In this document: positions 1 through 9,565 of the stretch, in pieces
How positions within the stretch are numbered: the first letter of the stretch is position 1
Layout: the number at the start of each line of letters is the position of its first letter
Source of the DNA: Arcicella rosea
GTDB taxonomy: Bacteria > Bacteroidota > Bacteroidia > Cytophagales > Spirosomataceae
Direction: 5' to 3'
NCBI RefSeq assembly: GCF_040543805.1
Contig: NZ_JBEUMS010000002.1
Span: forward strand, 124,001 to 188,000
DNA length: 64,000 nt
Notes under the pieces: model-generated
Told to the model about the DNA's origin: nothing
What the model saw: only the letters and a program-made list of their open reading frames with translations
The model's database searches: none
Translations under genes and position numbers: made by a program

Positions 1-1
1 C

Positions 2-2461
2 GCTGGAATGACTCTAAAAAGTAAAAAAAGAGCTTTTTGGAAAGTAAAAATCTGGACGAATAAAGGTGAATCTGCTTGGTCGGGAAATGCTTTTTGGAGT
101 ATCGGTTTACTGAATTATGTAGATTGGAAAGGCAGATGGATTGGACTAGACCGCTCTTTTGAATGGGATAACGAAACACAATTTTCAAGACTTTCGGCAA
201 GGTATTTTAGAAAAGAATTTCAGGCGAAAAAGACAATTAAACAAGCAACGGTTTATATCGTGGGCTTGGGCATGTACGAATTGTATTTGAATGGTCAAAA
301 AGTAGGCGACCAAGTATTAGCACCTGTGCCAACAGATTATACAAAAGGAGTAAAATACAATACTTTCGATGTGACAAAATTGTTGCAAACGGGGAATAAT
401 GCCATCGGAACAGTATTAGGAAATGGACGTTTTTACACGATGCGTCAAGATTATAAACCCTACAAAATCAAGACTTTTGGCTATCCGAAAATGTTGTTGA
501 ATTTGGATGTAGAGTATACAGATGGCACAAAAGAAACGATTTCTACCGATGAAAGTTGGAAAGTAACTGCCGATGGCCCTATCAGAACTAACAATGAATA
601 TGATGGCGAAGAGTACGATGCAACCAAAGAAATGCCCAACTGGAATAAAGTTGGTTTTTCTGATAGCAATTGGATAAAAGCCCAATTGGTGCAAGAAGCT
701 GGAGGAATGTTTGAAGCACAGATGACGGAAAACATGAAAGTAATGGAAACCATCAAACCTGTGTCGATTAAAAACTTGAAAGTCAATACTTATATTTTGG
801 ACATGGGGCAAAATATGGCGGGTTGGTTGAGATTGAAAGTAAAAGGAAAAAAAGGAGATAAGGTTACTTTGCGTTTTGCCGAAACTTTACAAAGTACTGG
901 GGAATTGTTCGTCAGAAATTTAAGGGATGCTAAAGTAACGGATGTTTATACTTTGAAAGGCGAAGGACAAGAAATTTGGGAGCCTTCATTTGTATATCAT
1001 GGTTTTAGATATGTAGAGGTTACAGGGTTCCCGACTGTTCCAACGATTGATGATTTTGATGGAAGAGTCGTTTATGATGATATGGCAACGATTGGTGAAT
1101 TTGAAACGTCTGATAAAACCATTAATCAAATCTATAAAAATGCTTATTGGGGCATCAGAAGTAATTATAAAGGAATGCCCGTTGACTGCCCACAAAGAAA
1201 TGAGCGTCAGCCGTGGTTGGGTGATAGAACAACGGGAGCTTATGGCGAAAGCTTTATTTTCGATAATGTTCGTCTTTACTCAAAATGGTTGAATGATATT
1301 GAACAAGCGCAAAAACCAGACGGAAGTATTCCTGATGTTGCCCCAGCTTTTTGGCGATATTATGGCGATAATGTTACTTGGCCAGGTACTTATATCACCA
1401 TCGCTGATATGTTGTATCATCAATTTGGCGATAAAGAAACGATTAAAAAGCATTATCCTTCCATGAAAAAATGGATAGATTATATGCAAGAAAAATACTT
1501 GGTCAATGGATTGATTACCAAAGATAAGTATGGCGATTGGTGCGTTCCGCCAGAATCTTTAGAATTGATTCATGCAAAAGACCCAGCTTTACAAACGGAT
1601 GGCATTTTGTTGGCTTCTGCAACTTATGTGAGGCTTTTAGAATTAATGCAAAAATTTGCCCATTTATTGAATAAGCCTGAAGATGTAAAAGCATATTCAA
1701 AAGTTGCTGAGGATATTAAAAAGGCTTTTAATCAAAAATTCCTGAATACTCAAAAAGGACAATACAGTAACGGAACGGTTACAGCCAACCTTTTGCCTTT
1801 GGTGTATGAAATGATTCCTGCCAATGAAAAAACTAAAGTTTGGAATAATATTGTCAACAAAATTTTGGTCGATAATAAAGGGCATATCAGTACTGGTGTA
1901 ATTGGTACGCAATGGTTAATGCGTGGTTTAAGCCAAAATGGTCGTGCAGATATTGCCTATAAAATTGCTTCAAATCGTGATTATCCAAGTTGGGGCTATA
2001 TGGCTGAAAATGGCGCAACAACCATTTGGGAGCTTTGGAATGGTGATAAAGCCAATCCAGAAATGAATTCTGGAAATCATGTCATGCTTTTGGGCGATTT
2101 GATTATTTGGTATTATGAAAATATTGCAGGCATTAAATCTGCAAAAGATGCTGTGGCTTTCAAGAAAATCATCATGAAACCAGAAATGATTGATGGCTTA
2201 AATGCAGGAAAAGCATCTTATCATTCCATGTACGGAACGATAAAATCAGATTGGAAAAAAGACGGAAACAAATTTCAATGGAATATCAGTATTCCGGCCA
2301 ATACTAAATCTTTAGTTTACTTGCCTGCCAATTCTTTAGATAAACTAACAGAAGGAGGAAAGAAAATTGTAGGACTTGAAGGAATCAAATTTGTAAAAAC
2401 AGAAGGCAATCAATTGATTGTAGAAGTAAGTTCTGGCAATTATTCGTTTATCGTCAATTAG
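2..2461 (+). CDS. Alpha-L-rhamnosidase, GH78 (5' end outside window)
   Basis: Secreted or periplasmic glycosidase expected to release terminal alpha-L-rhamnose. The reading frame is open to the window edge, so the signal peptide and part of the N-terminal beta domain are missing; the first Met in view (position 8) is unlikely to be the true start. Numbering from that Met, a jelly-roll type N-terminal domain fills about residues 30-260 and the (alpha/alpha)6 barrel follows. The GH78 motif DCPQRNERQPWLGD is seen with D393, E399 and D406. The GATTIWELWNGD motif supplies the second catalytic Glu, E675. It opens a + strand run of glycan genes; the next gene starts 52 bp downstream. Family assignment is strong; the exact linkage is not known. 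Confidence 0.93.
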   Translation, partial: AGMTLKSKKRAFWKVKIWTNKGESAWSGNAFWSIGLLNYVDWKGRWIGLDRSFEWDNETQFSRLSARYFRKEFQAKKTIKQATVYIVGLGMYELYLNGQKVGDQVLAPVPTDYTKGVKYNTFDVTKLLQTGNNAIGTVLGNGRFYTMRQDYKPYKIKTFGYPKMLLNLDVEYTDGTKETISTDESWKVTADGPIRTNNEYDGEEYDATKEMPNWNKVGFSDSNWIKAQLVQEAGGMFEAQMTENMKVMETIKPVSIKNLKVNTYILDMGQNMAGWLRLKVKGKKGDKVTLRFAETLQSTGELFVRNLRDAKVTDVYTLKGEGQEIWEPSFVYHGFRYVEVTGFPTVPTIDDFDGRVVYDDMATIGEFETSDKTINQIYKNAYWGIRSNYKGMPVDCPQRNERQPWLGDRTTGAYGESFIFDNVRLYSKWLNDIEQAQKPDGSIPDVAPAFWRYYGDNVTWPGTYITIADMLYHQFGDKETIKKHYPSMKKWIDYMQEKYLVNGLITKDKYGDWCVPPESLELIHAKDPALQTDGILLASATYVRLLELMQKFAHLLNKPEDVKAYSKVAEDIKKAFNQKFLNTQKGQYSNGTVTANLLPLVYEMIPANEKTKVWNNIVNKILVDNKGHISTGVIGTQWLMRGLSQNGRADIAYKIASNRDYPSWGYMAENGATTIWELWNGDKANPEMNSGNHVMLLGDLIIWYYENIAGIKSAKDAVAFKKIIMKPEMIDGLNAGKASYHSMYGTIKSDWKKDGNKFQWNISIPANTKSLVYLPANSLDKLTEGGKKIVGLEGIKFVKTEGNQLIVEVSSGNYSFIVN

Positions 2462-2513
2462 TAAATATTCAGAAAAAATACTCTCAAAATATTAAAAATT
2501 TAATACGAATATC

Positions 2514-3644
2514 ATGTTCAAAAAAAGCTTATTTATAGTATTTTCAATGATTTGTGTACTTTTCACAAACCAAGTGAATGCACAAAAGTGGAAATCGGGA
2601 TTATTAGTCGATGAATTTGTGGTTGAAAATCCACCTTTTCCAGAAAGCCATGCCGCCACCATTGCTGAAACACCCAAAGGTTTGGTTGCCGCTTGGTTCG
2701 GTGGTACGAAAGAGCGAAATCCTGATGTTTGTATTTGGGTAAGCAGAAATGAAAATGGTAAATGGCAAGCGCCACAAAATGTTGCAAATGGCATTGTGAA
2801 CGATACTTTGCGCTATGCTTGTTGGAATCCAGTATTGTTCCAAATTCCGAATGGCGATTTAATGCTTTTCTACAAAATTGGACCAAGCCCTGCGAAATGG
2901 AAAGGTTGGTTAAAAACTTCTTCAGATAATGGTCTTACTTGGTCGCAAGCGAAAGCTTTGCCAGAAGGTTATATCGGACCCGTAAAAAATAAGCCAGTTT
3001 TGTTGAGTAATGGAAACCTGTTTTGTCCAACAAGTACAGAAGGTTCAGGTTGGAAATTGCATTTTGAAGTAACGCCAGATTTTGGAAAAACTTGGAGAAT
3101 CGTTGGACCAATCAATGATGGAAAAACCTTTAATGCCATTCAGCCAAGTATTTTAGATCATGGAAAAGGTAAATTACAGATTCTAGCAAGAAGTAGAGAC
3201 AGAGCAATTATTGAATCTTGGTCAACAGATAATGGTGAAACTTGGTCGCCTTTGGCAAAAGCTAGTTTACCAAACAATAATTCTGGAACAGACGCTGTGA
3301 CCTTGAAAAATGGAAAACATTTATTGGTTTATAACCATGTTTTACCGCCGGGCGATTTGGCAAAAGGACCAAGAACACCTTTGAATTTATCGTTAACGAA
3401 AGATGGTAAAGAATGGTATGCCGCTTTGATTATCGAAGATTCTCCGATTAGCCAATATTCGTATCCGTCTATCATTCAAACGTCAGATGGTTTGGTGCAT
3501 GTAATTTATACCTGGCGAAGAAAGAAAATTAAACATGCCGTAATCGACCCTTCAAAATTGAAATTGAAGAAAATTACCAATGGAGAATGGCCGAAAATCA
3601 AAGGATACGAAGCACCCAAAGGTGGAGAAATTACTAAAGACTAA
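2514..3644 (+). CDS. Sialidase-like exo-glycosidase (BNR/Asp-box beta-propeller)
   Basis: 376 aa with a signal peptide (about 1-23, ending NAQ), so it acts outside the cytoplasm. Three Asp boxes are visible at about residues 136-144 (SSDNGLTWS), 187-195 (TPDFGKTWR) and 237-245 (STDNGETWS), which define a six-bladed propeller of the BNR_2 type. Such proteins are usually labelled sialidase family, but many near rhamnosidases have unknown sugar specificity. I see no clear FRIP motif near the N-terminus. With rhamnosidases as neighbours and no sialic acid kinase or epimerase nearby, true sialidase activity is doubtful. It probably shares an operon with the GH78 gene upstream and the esterase downstream. 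Confidence 0.8.
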   Translation: MFKKSLFIVFSMICVLFTNQVNAQKWKSGLLVDEFVVENPPFPESHAATIAETPKGLVAAWFGGTKERNPDVCIWVSRNENGKWQAPQNVANGIVNDTLRYACWNPVLFQIPNGDLMLFYKIGPSPAKWKGWLKTSSDNGLTWSQAKALPEGYIGPVKNKPVLLSNGNLFCPTSTEGSGWKLHFEVTPDFGKTWRIVGPINDGKTFNAIQPSILDHGKGKLQILARSRDRAIIESWSTDNGETWSPLAKASLPNNNSGTDAVTLKNGKHLLVYNHVLPPGDLAKGPRTPLNLSLTKDGKEWYAALIIEDSPISQYSYPSIIQTSDGLVHVIYTWRRKKIKHAVIDPSKLKLKKITNGEWPKIKGYEAPKGGEITKD

Positions 3645-3648
3645 GCGC

Positions 3649-5037
3649 ATGAAATTCCTAAAAACTTTCTGTTTCTTGTTGTTGAGCTATTATTCTTTGG
3701 CTCAAAACGCTGATAATGCTTTCAAAAAACCTTTGAAAGATGTCATTGCGCAAATCGAAACTCGCTTTAAAGTGAAGATTCGCTATCCAGAAGATTTAGT
3801 AAAAGATAAATGGGTTACGTATGCTGACTGGCGTTTCAGACCAGATTTTGAAAAAACGATGACGAATGTATTGTCTTCGCAAGACATTACTTTTGCCAAA
3901 GAAGGTGAGAAAAAGTACAAACTTCAGCCTTATCAATATCACTTAAAAACACCAGAAGAAGGCGAACAACAGCTTGCTTACTTATCAACTTTATACAACG
4001 ACGAAGCAAGTTGGGAAAAACGGAAAGATGAATTACAAGCTTGTATGTGGAAAGCGCTGAAACTTTCACCTTTGCCAGCGAAGCCAACAAGTAAAGTAAT
4101 CACGAGTAATAAACGTACAATGGACGGTTATACCATTGAAAATGTGGCGATTGAAACGCTTCCGGGTGTTTATGTTTGTGGGTCTTTGTATATGCCTTTG
4201 GAAAGTAAAGGAAAAATCCCTGTGATTTTAAACCCTGACGGACATTTTGGTGATGGACGTTATCGTGCTGATTGTCAATATCGTTGTGCGATGCAAGCCC
4301 GAATGGGTGCTATCGCTTTTAGTTATGACCTTTTTGCTTGGGGAGAATCTACTTTGCAATTCAAATCTGAAAATCATAGAAAAAGTCTTGCGCAGACCAT
4401 GCAGACGCTAAACAGTATCCGAATTTTAGATTGGTTATTGTCATTTAGCAATGCAGATGCTAGTCGTGTGGGCATTACTGGTGGTTCGGGAGGTGGAAGT
4501 CAAACGATGTTAATCACAGCTCTGGATGATAGAATTACTTTGAGCGTACCCGTCGTGATGTTGTCTTCTTACCATTCTGGTGGCTGTCCTTGCGAAAGCG
4601 GAATGGGCGTACATCTTTGTGGAAATGGAACAAATAATGTAGAAATTGCCTCAATGGCGGCACCGAGACCACAATTAATTTTATCAGACGGAAAAGATTG
4701 GACGCAGCATGTTCCTGAAACTGAGTTTCCTTTTATTCAAAAAATCTATGGTTTTTACGGAAAAACAGACGAAGTAAAAAATGTGCATTTTCCAGAAGAA
4801 GGTCATGATTATGGAAAAAGTAAACGCTTGGCATTGTATGATTTTCTAGCAAAAAACTTCCAGTTGGAGGTGAAAAAATTGAAAGATAAAACAGGAGTAA
4901 TGGATGAAACGAAAGTAACGATTGAGCCATTTCCAGCTATGTATGTTTTCGGCGAAAAAGGTGAAAATCTGCCCAAAAATGCGGTAAAAGATTTTGAAAC
5001 CTTAGAGAAAATATTCGCCGAAGCGATAAAAAATTAG
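3649..5037 (+). CDS. Secreted alpha/beta-hydrolase (acetylxylan-esterase-like)
   Basis: The frame opens at 3580, but the Met at 3649 begins a clear signal peptide (MKFLKTFCFLLLSYYSLAQ) just after the preceding stop, so I place the start there (462 aa). The nucleophile elbow GGSGGGS puts the catalytic Ser at about residue 280. The later GHDYG segment fits the catalytic His. An N-terminal extension of about 100 residues precedes the hydrolase fold. The likely role is removing acetyl or other ester groups from the glycan so that the surrounding glycosidases can act. This is inference from fold and context; a peptidase-like activity cannot be excluded. Confidence 0.8.
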   Translation: MKFLKTFCFLLLSYYSLAQNADNAFKKPLKDVIAQIETRFKVKIRYPEDLVKDKWVTYADWRFRPDFEKTMTNVLSSQDITFAKEGEKKYKLQPYQYHLKTPEEGEQQLAYLSTLYNDEASWEKRKDELQACMWKALKLSPLPAKPTSKVITSNKRTMDGYTIENVAIETLPGVYVCGSLYMPLESKGKIPVILNPDGHFGDGRYRADCQYRCAMQARMGAIAFSYDLFAWGESTLQFKSENHRKSLAQTMQTLNSIRILDWLLSFSNADASRVGITGGSGGGSQTMLITALDDRITLSVPVVMLSSYHSGGCPCESGMGVHLCGNGTNNVEIASMAAPRPQLILSDGKDWTQHVPETEFPFIQKIYGFYGKTDEVKNVHFPEEGHDYGKSKRLALYDFLAKNFQLEVKKLKDKTGVMDETKVTIEPFPAMYVFGEKGENLPKNAVKDFETLEKIFAEAIKN

Positions 5038-5042
5038 ATAAA

Positions 5043-5921
5043 ATGAAAAAGCTAACCATAGCGATTCTAGCAACGACAATGACTTTTTTCTGCTCGTTGC
5101 CATTGGAAAGTATTGCCCAAATAAATCAAAAATATAAAATTGGTGTGATTGATTTAATGCTTTTGAAAAGGCAAAAACTGGGAGCATTGACGCTGACGAA
5201 GGAAATCGGAGCTGATGGTGTAGAAGTTGACATGGGTGGTTTGGGCAAACGCCCAACATTCGAAAATGCCTTGGCGAATGATTCTGTCCGAACGGTTTTT
5301 CTGAACAAAGCCAAAGAATTGAACATTGAAATGTTTTCATTGGCGATGACTGGCTATTATGCTCAGTCATTTTGTGGAAGAGAAGAGTACAAAAAATCAA
5401 TTGAAGATTGCATCAAAACCATGCAATTGATGAATATCAAAATTGCCTTTTTGCCTTTGGGAGTACAATGTGATTTGAAAAAAGACCCAGCCGTGAGAGA
5501 TTCGGTAGTGGCTAGATTAAAAGTTGCAGGCGAAATGGCTAAAAAAGCAGGCGTTATAATCGGAATAGAAACAGCGTTGAGTGCGAGTGAAGAAGTAAAA
5601 TTATTAAAGGAAATAGGTTCTGAAGGAATTAAAATTTACTTCAATTTTTCTAGCCCTTTAAAAGAAGGAAGAGATTTATACAAAGAGTTGAAAATATTAG
5701 GCAAAAATAGAATTTGCATGATTCACTGCACCAATAAAGATGGTGTTTGGCTACAAAATGACCCAGAGATTGACATGAAAAAAGTAAAAGCCACGCTTGA
5801 TAAAATGAAATGGACTGGCTGGTTGGTCATAGAGCGTTCAAGAGATGCGAATAGACCAAGAGATGTCAAAGGAAATTTTGGTGCAAATACCGCTTTTTTG
5901 AAAAGCATTTTCCAGAAATAA
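5043..5921 (+). CDS. Sugar phosphate isomerase/epimerase-like TIM barrel (AP endonuclease 2 fold)
   Basis: 292 aa with a signal peptide (about 1-25, ending IAQ), so the protein is likely periplasmic. The body matches the xylose-isomerase-like TIM barrel: GADGVEVDMGG near the start, IGIETALSASEE in the middle and a metal-site-like WLVIERSRD near the end. Enzymes of this family isomerise or epimerise sugars or polyols. Secreted members are common in Bacteroidota glycan clusters, but their substrates are mostly unknown. It lies 5 bp after the esterase and 3 bp before the beta-helix gene, which indicates one operon. Confidence 0.8.
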   Translation: MKKLTIAILATTMTFFCSLPLESIAQINQKYKIGVIDLMLLKRQKLGALTLTKEIGADGVEVDMGGLGKRPTFENALANDSVRTVFLNKAKELNIEMFSLAMTGYYAQSFCGREEYKKSIEDCIKTMQLMNIKIAFLPLGVQCDLKKDPAVRDSVVARLKVAGEMAKKAGVIIGIETALSASEEVKLLKEIGSEGIKIYFNFSSPLKEGRDLYKELKILGKNRICMIHCTNKDGVWLQNDPEIDMKKVKATLDKMKWTGWLVIERSRDANRPRDVKGNFGANTAFLKSIFQK

Positions 5922-5924
5922 ACA

Positions 5925-8441
5925 ATGAAATATTGCCACTACATACTTGCTTTTTTGACCTGCTGTTTTTCAATGCAAATTCAGGCACAGACTGATATTT
6001 GGGTTGCTCCAAATGGTGCTGATACTAATTTAGGGACAAAAGAAAATCCGCTTCAAACTGTTTCAATGGCAATTCGAAGAGTCCGTGAAATGCGTAGATT
6101 GTCAGAAAACAATTTCACAAAAGCCATTCATATTTATGTTCGTGAAGGAAATTATCAATTATACGAGCCCATCACGATTCGTCCAGAAGATGCTGGAACT
6201 TCACTGAGTCCAACAATAATAGAAGCAGCTCCGAATGAAAAACCAATCATTAGCGGTGGTATTTCATTAAGTGGCTGGACAAAAGTAAAAGGCAACTTTA
6301 TTGGCTTACCCAAAGAAGCGATTGGAAAAGTTTGGGTAGCAGATGCACCGAAAATTGGAGGAAATGTATTGGATTTCAGACAATTGTGGGTGAATAATCA
6401 AAAAGCGATTCGTGCTAAAGATACTCCTTATCCAAGAATGAATCGTATTTTATCTTGGAATAAGAAAGAAGAAACTTGCTGGATTTCAACACCAAAATTC
6501 CCAGAAATAACAAAAGCCAATGGTGTAGAAATGTTTATTCATCAATGGTGGGCAATTGCCAATTTGCGCATCAAGAAAATGGAAGTACAAGGCGACAGTA
6601 CAAAGCTTTCATTTTTTCAACCAGAAAGTAAAATTCAGTCTGAACATCCTTGGCCTGCGCCTTGGATTTCAAAAGAAACGGGTAATTCTGCGTTCTATTT
6701 AACCAATGCCATTCAGTTTTTGAACGAAGCTGGCGAGTGGTTTTTGGATAAAAAAGCTGAGAAATTATACTACATTCCACGGGTAAATGAAGTAATGGAA
6801 AATGCGGAAGTAATTGCTCCTTCGCTTGAAACTTTGGTACGAATAGAAGGGACAGTTGATCATCAAGTATCTCATGTTTTCTTCAAAAATATTGTTTTTT
6901 GTCATACTTCATGGTTGCGTCCATCTCAGCAAGGGCACGTTCCGCATCAAGCGGGTTTGTACATGTTGGATGCTTACAAACTTAAAATGCCTGGAACGCC
7001 AGACAAAAAAACCTTAGAAAATCAAGCTTGGGTTGGTCGCCCGAAAGCTGCTGTGGAAGTTTCTTATGCCAATCACACAGGTTTTGAGGCTTGCCGTTTT
7101 GAACATTTGGCTTCTACTGGTTTAGATTATCATAAAGGCGTTCATGATAATTCTATCAAAGGAAATCTATTTAAGGATGTTGGCGGAACGGGTATTCAAG
7201 CAGGTGTTTTTGCGGATGAAGCCACTGAAATACATTTACCTTATAATCCTTCAGATGAAAGAGAAGTTTGTACAAACTTGCTGATTAGCAATAACTTAAT
7301 TTCTGATGTTACGAATGAAGATTGGGGTGCAGTTGGTATTGGGGCAGGTTTTGTAAAAGGCATTAATATTGAACATAATGAAATTTCTGATGTATCATAT
7401 TCTGGAATAAGTATGGGTTGGGGCTGGACAAAAACCGTCAACGCCATGAAAAATAATAGCATTTCAGCCAACAAAATTCATCATTATGCCAAACACATGT
7501 ACGATGTTGCGGCAATTTATACTTTGTCGGCTCAGCCTGGTTCTGTCATTTCCGAAAACTATGTCGATAGTATTTACAAAGCTCCTTATGCGCATATCCC
7601 TAACCATTGGTTTTATTTATACACAGACGAAGGCTCCTCTTATTTTACGATAAAAGATAATTGGAGTCCCTCTGCAAAATTTCTACAAAATGCCAATGGC
7701 CCAGGAAATACTTGGCAAAATAATGGCCCACAAGTAGCAGACAGCATCAAAGTAAAGGCAGGAATTCAGGCAGAATATGCCTATTTATTAAAAGACAAAA
7801 AGCAAGCAGATAAGTATTGGGAAATCAATGTTGAAAAACCAGTTATTGTAGAATTGATTACTAAAAATGGACAGACGATAGACCGAAAAAAATTAGATGA
7901 AATACTCTTGAAAAGTAAGGTTTCGCAAGAAGCTTTATTTCAATGGGAAAATCATTTAGTGATTTTTGATAAAGTACAAGATGTGTATTTATTGCGAGAA
8001 AGACTGAAAAATGCTTTTCCCAAATTACAAATCAAGACTTATGATGATTTGTTTTATGAATTCAATCAAGAAAAATGTAAAAATGGGAAGTCAGCGAAAG
8101 AATGGTCGCACACAATACTCACAGCCAATTTAGTAGCTGATACTACTTTACAAAAAGAGTACTTAAGCTATCATGCTACACAATTTGAAAAATGGCCAGA
8201 AGTTTCTCAAGGTTTTTGCAATGCCGATTTTCAACAATTATTAATTTATAAAAATGGAAGACAACTGATGTTGGTCATCAGTATTCCTAAAGGTGAAAGT
8301 TTGGATAGGCTCAATCCTAAAACGATTGAAAATAATCCTAAAGTGGTAGAATGGAATAAGTTAATGACGAAATATCAAGAAGGAATTTCTGGTACCCAAA
8401 AAGGTGAAACATGGGTTTTTCTAAAACCAGCAGGTAATTAA
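5925..8441 (+). CDS. Right-handed parallel beta-helix protein fused to an L-rhamnose mutarotase-like domain
   Basis: 838 aa with a signal peptide (about 1-22, ending IQAQ). The N-terminus has the typical opening of secreted beta-helix polysaccharide-active proteins (DIWVAPNGADTNLGTKENP, then a repeat-rich helix to about residue 600). Residues about 600-710 are a linker or small domain I do not recognise. Residues about 715-838 resemble L-rhamnose mutarotase (RhaM): a Tyr-His pair followed by WPEV, a strand, and a C-terminal NPKVVEWNKLMTKYQ then WVFLKPA. That pairing suggests one protein that binds or cleaves a rhamnose-containing polymer and also converts the released anomer. The beta-helix part may be a lyase or a hydrolase; no catalytic residue can be assigned by eye. 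Confidence 0.8.
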   Translation: MKYCHYILAFLTCCFSMQIQAQTDIWVAPNGADTNLGTKENPLQTVSMAIRRVREMRRLSENNFTKAIHIYVREGNYQLYEPITIRPEDAGTSLSPTIIEAAPNEKPIISGGISLSGWTKVKGNFIGLPKEAIGKVWVADAPKIGGNVLDFRQLWVNNQKAIRAKDTPYPRMNRILSWNKKEETCWISTPKFPEITKANGVEMFIHQWWAIANLRIKKMEVQGDSTKLSFFQPESKIQSEHPWPAPWISKETGNSAFYLTNAIQFLNEAGEWFLDKKAEKLYYIPRVNEVMENAEVIAPSLETLVRIEGTVDHQVSHVFFKNIVFCHTSWLRPSQQGHVPHQAGLYMLDAYKLKMPGTPDKKTLENQAWVGRPKAAVEVSYANHTGFEACRFEHLASTGLDYHKGVHDNSIKGNLFKDVGGTGIQAGVFADEATEIHLPYNPSDEREVCTNLLISNNLISDVTNEDWGAVGIGAGFVKGINIEHNEISDVSYSGISMGWGWTKTVNAMKNNSISANKIHHYAKHMYDVAAIYTLSAQPGSVISENYVDSIYKAPYAHIPNHWFYLYTDEGSSYFTIKDNWSPSAKFLQNANGPGNTWQNNGPQVADSIKVKAGIQAEYAYLLKDKKQADKYWEINVEKPVIVELITKNGQTIDRKKLDEILLKSKVSQEALFQWENHLVIFDKVQDVYLLRERLKNAFPKLQIKTYDDLFYEFNQEKCKNGKSAKEWSHTILTANLVADTTLQKEYLSYHATQFEKWPEVSQGFCNADFQQLLIYKNGRQLMLVISIPKGESLDRLNPKTIENNPKVVEWNKLMTKYQEGISGTQKGETWVFLKPAGN

Positions 8442-8476
8442 AAATTAGATTCTCAAAATTAAAAATAGCAATACAA

Positions 8477-9565
8477 ATGTTGAAATTAGGAATTTTAGGT
8501 TTAGGAGAAGGAAGAAGTACAATGTCGGCAGCTTTGGCAAGTACAAAATTAGAACTGGTAAAAGTATGCGACCGCAATATTGATTTGTGTAAGCAAAGAG
8601 CCAAAGAATTTGACTTTCACAATTATACAACTGAATATCAAAATTTATTAGACGATAAAAGTATTGATATTATCGCCATTTATACGCCCGATAAATTTCA
8701 TGCTGAACATACCAAACAAGCTTTATTGCATGGCAAACACGTTGTTTGCACCAAGCCTTTTATTGATGATTTATCGAAAGCAAAAGAATTAATTGAGCTT
8801 TCAGAAAGTACTGGCAAAAAAGTTTTTGTCGGACAAAGCTCTCGTTTTTTTGAACCCATGAAAAAGCAAAGAGCCGATTTTGAAGCGGGATTAATCGGTG
8901 AATTAATCACGATTGAAGGCTATTATCATGCCGACCACAGATGGTTTTTAGACAAAGGTTGGTCGCTAGAAAATGCATTTAAATGGCTTTATGGTGGTTT
9001 GAGCCATCCAGTAGATTTTATCAGATGGTATTTGCCAAACATTGAAGAAGTAATGGGTTATGGCATGTTGAGTTCAAATGGATTAAAAGGCGGTTTGAAA
9101 AATGCCGATACCATGCACTTTATTTTTAAAGCGACTGACGGAAGAATTGCAAGAGTAAGTGGTGCATATACTGGCCCAGTTCAGCCCGTGGTGCGTGATA
9201 GCGAAATGAGTTGTATTTTAAGAGGAACAGAAGGCTGCAGCCAAGCCGATTATATGGATTTACGTTATGCTGTTACCACAAATACGGGCGAAGAAATTGT
9301 ACAAACGTGGGAACATAAGCTAAAACATTACTTCCGTTTTGAAGGGAAAAGTCACCATGCTGGCGAGTACCAAAATTATTTAGAATACTTTGCCGATTGT
9401 CTTGAAAGTGGCAAAACGGCTTATCCAAACATCAAAGAGGGCGTTGGAACTGTGGCTTTATTGCAGGCAATGGATAAATCTTTACAAACAGGTTTACCCG
9501 TAAAAATTGCCGATGTATTGGCGACGCATCAATTAAGTGCAGACATTTTAAATAATCATAGATAA
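8477..9565 (+). CDS. Gfo/Idh/MocA family NAD(P)-dependent oxidoreductase
   Basis: 362 aa with no signal peptide, so it is cytoplasmic. The N-terminal Rossmann fold starts LGILGLGEGRST, a variant of the glycine-rich dinucleotide motif. The segment KHVVCTKPF (CxKP) matches the conserved Lys-Pro of the family. The C-terminal alpha/beta domain includes the SHPVDFIRWYLP stretch, where the His is the usual catalytic candidate. It would oxidise or reduce a sugar or sugar acid taken up from the glycan. Its stop overlaps the start of the symporter gene by one base (TAATG), so the two are probably translationally coupled. Confidence 0.88.
   Translation: MLKLGILGLGEGRSTMSAALASTKLELVKVCDRNIDLCKQRAKEFDFHNYTTEYQNLLDDKSIDIIAIYTPDKFHAEHTKQALLHGKHVVCTKPFIDDLSKAKELIELSESTGKKVFVGQSSRFFEPMKKQRADFEAGLIGELITIEGYYHADHRWFLDKGWSLENAFKWLYGGLSHPVDFIRWYLPNIEEVMGYGMLSSNGLKGGLKNADTMHFIFKATDGRIARVSGAYTGPVQPVVRDSEMSCILRGTEGCSQADYMDLRYAVTTNTGEEIVQTWEHKLKHYFRFEGKSHHAGEYQNYLEYFADCLESGKTAYPNIKEGVGTVALLQAMDKSLQTGLPVKIADVLATHQLSADILNNHR

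Noticed and set aside
3580..3648. Upstream extension of the esterase start
   Set aside because: It would overlap the sialidase-like gene by 65 bp and place 23 charged residues before a perfect signal peptide that starts at 3649.
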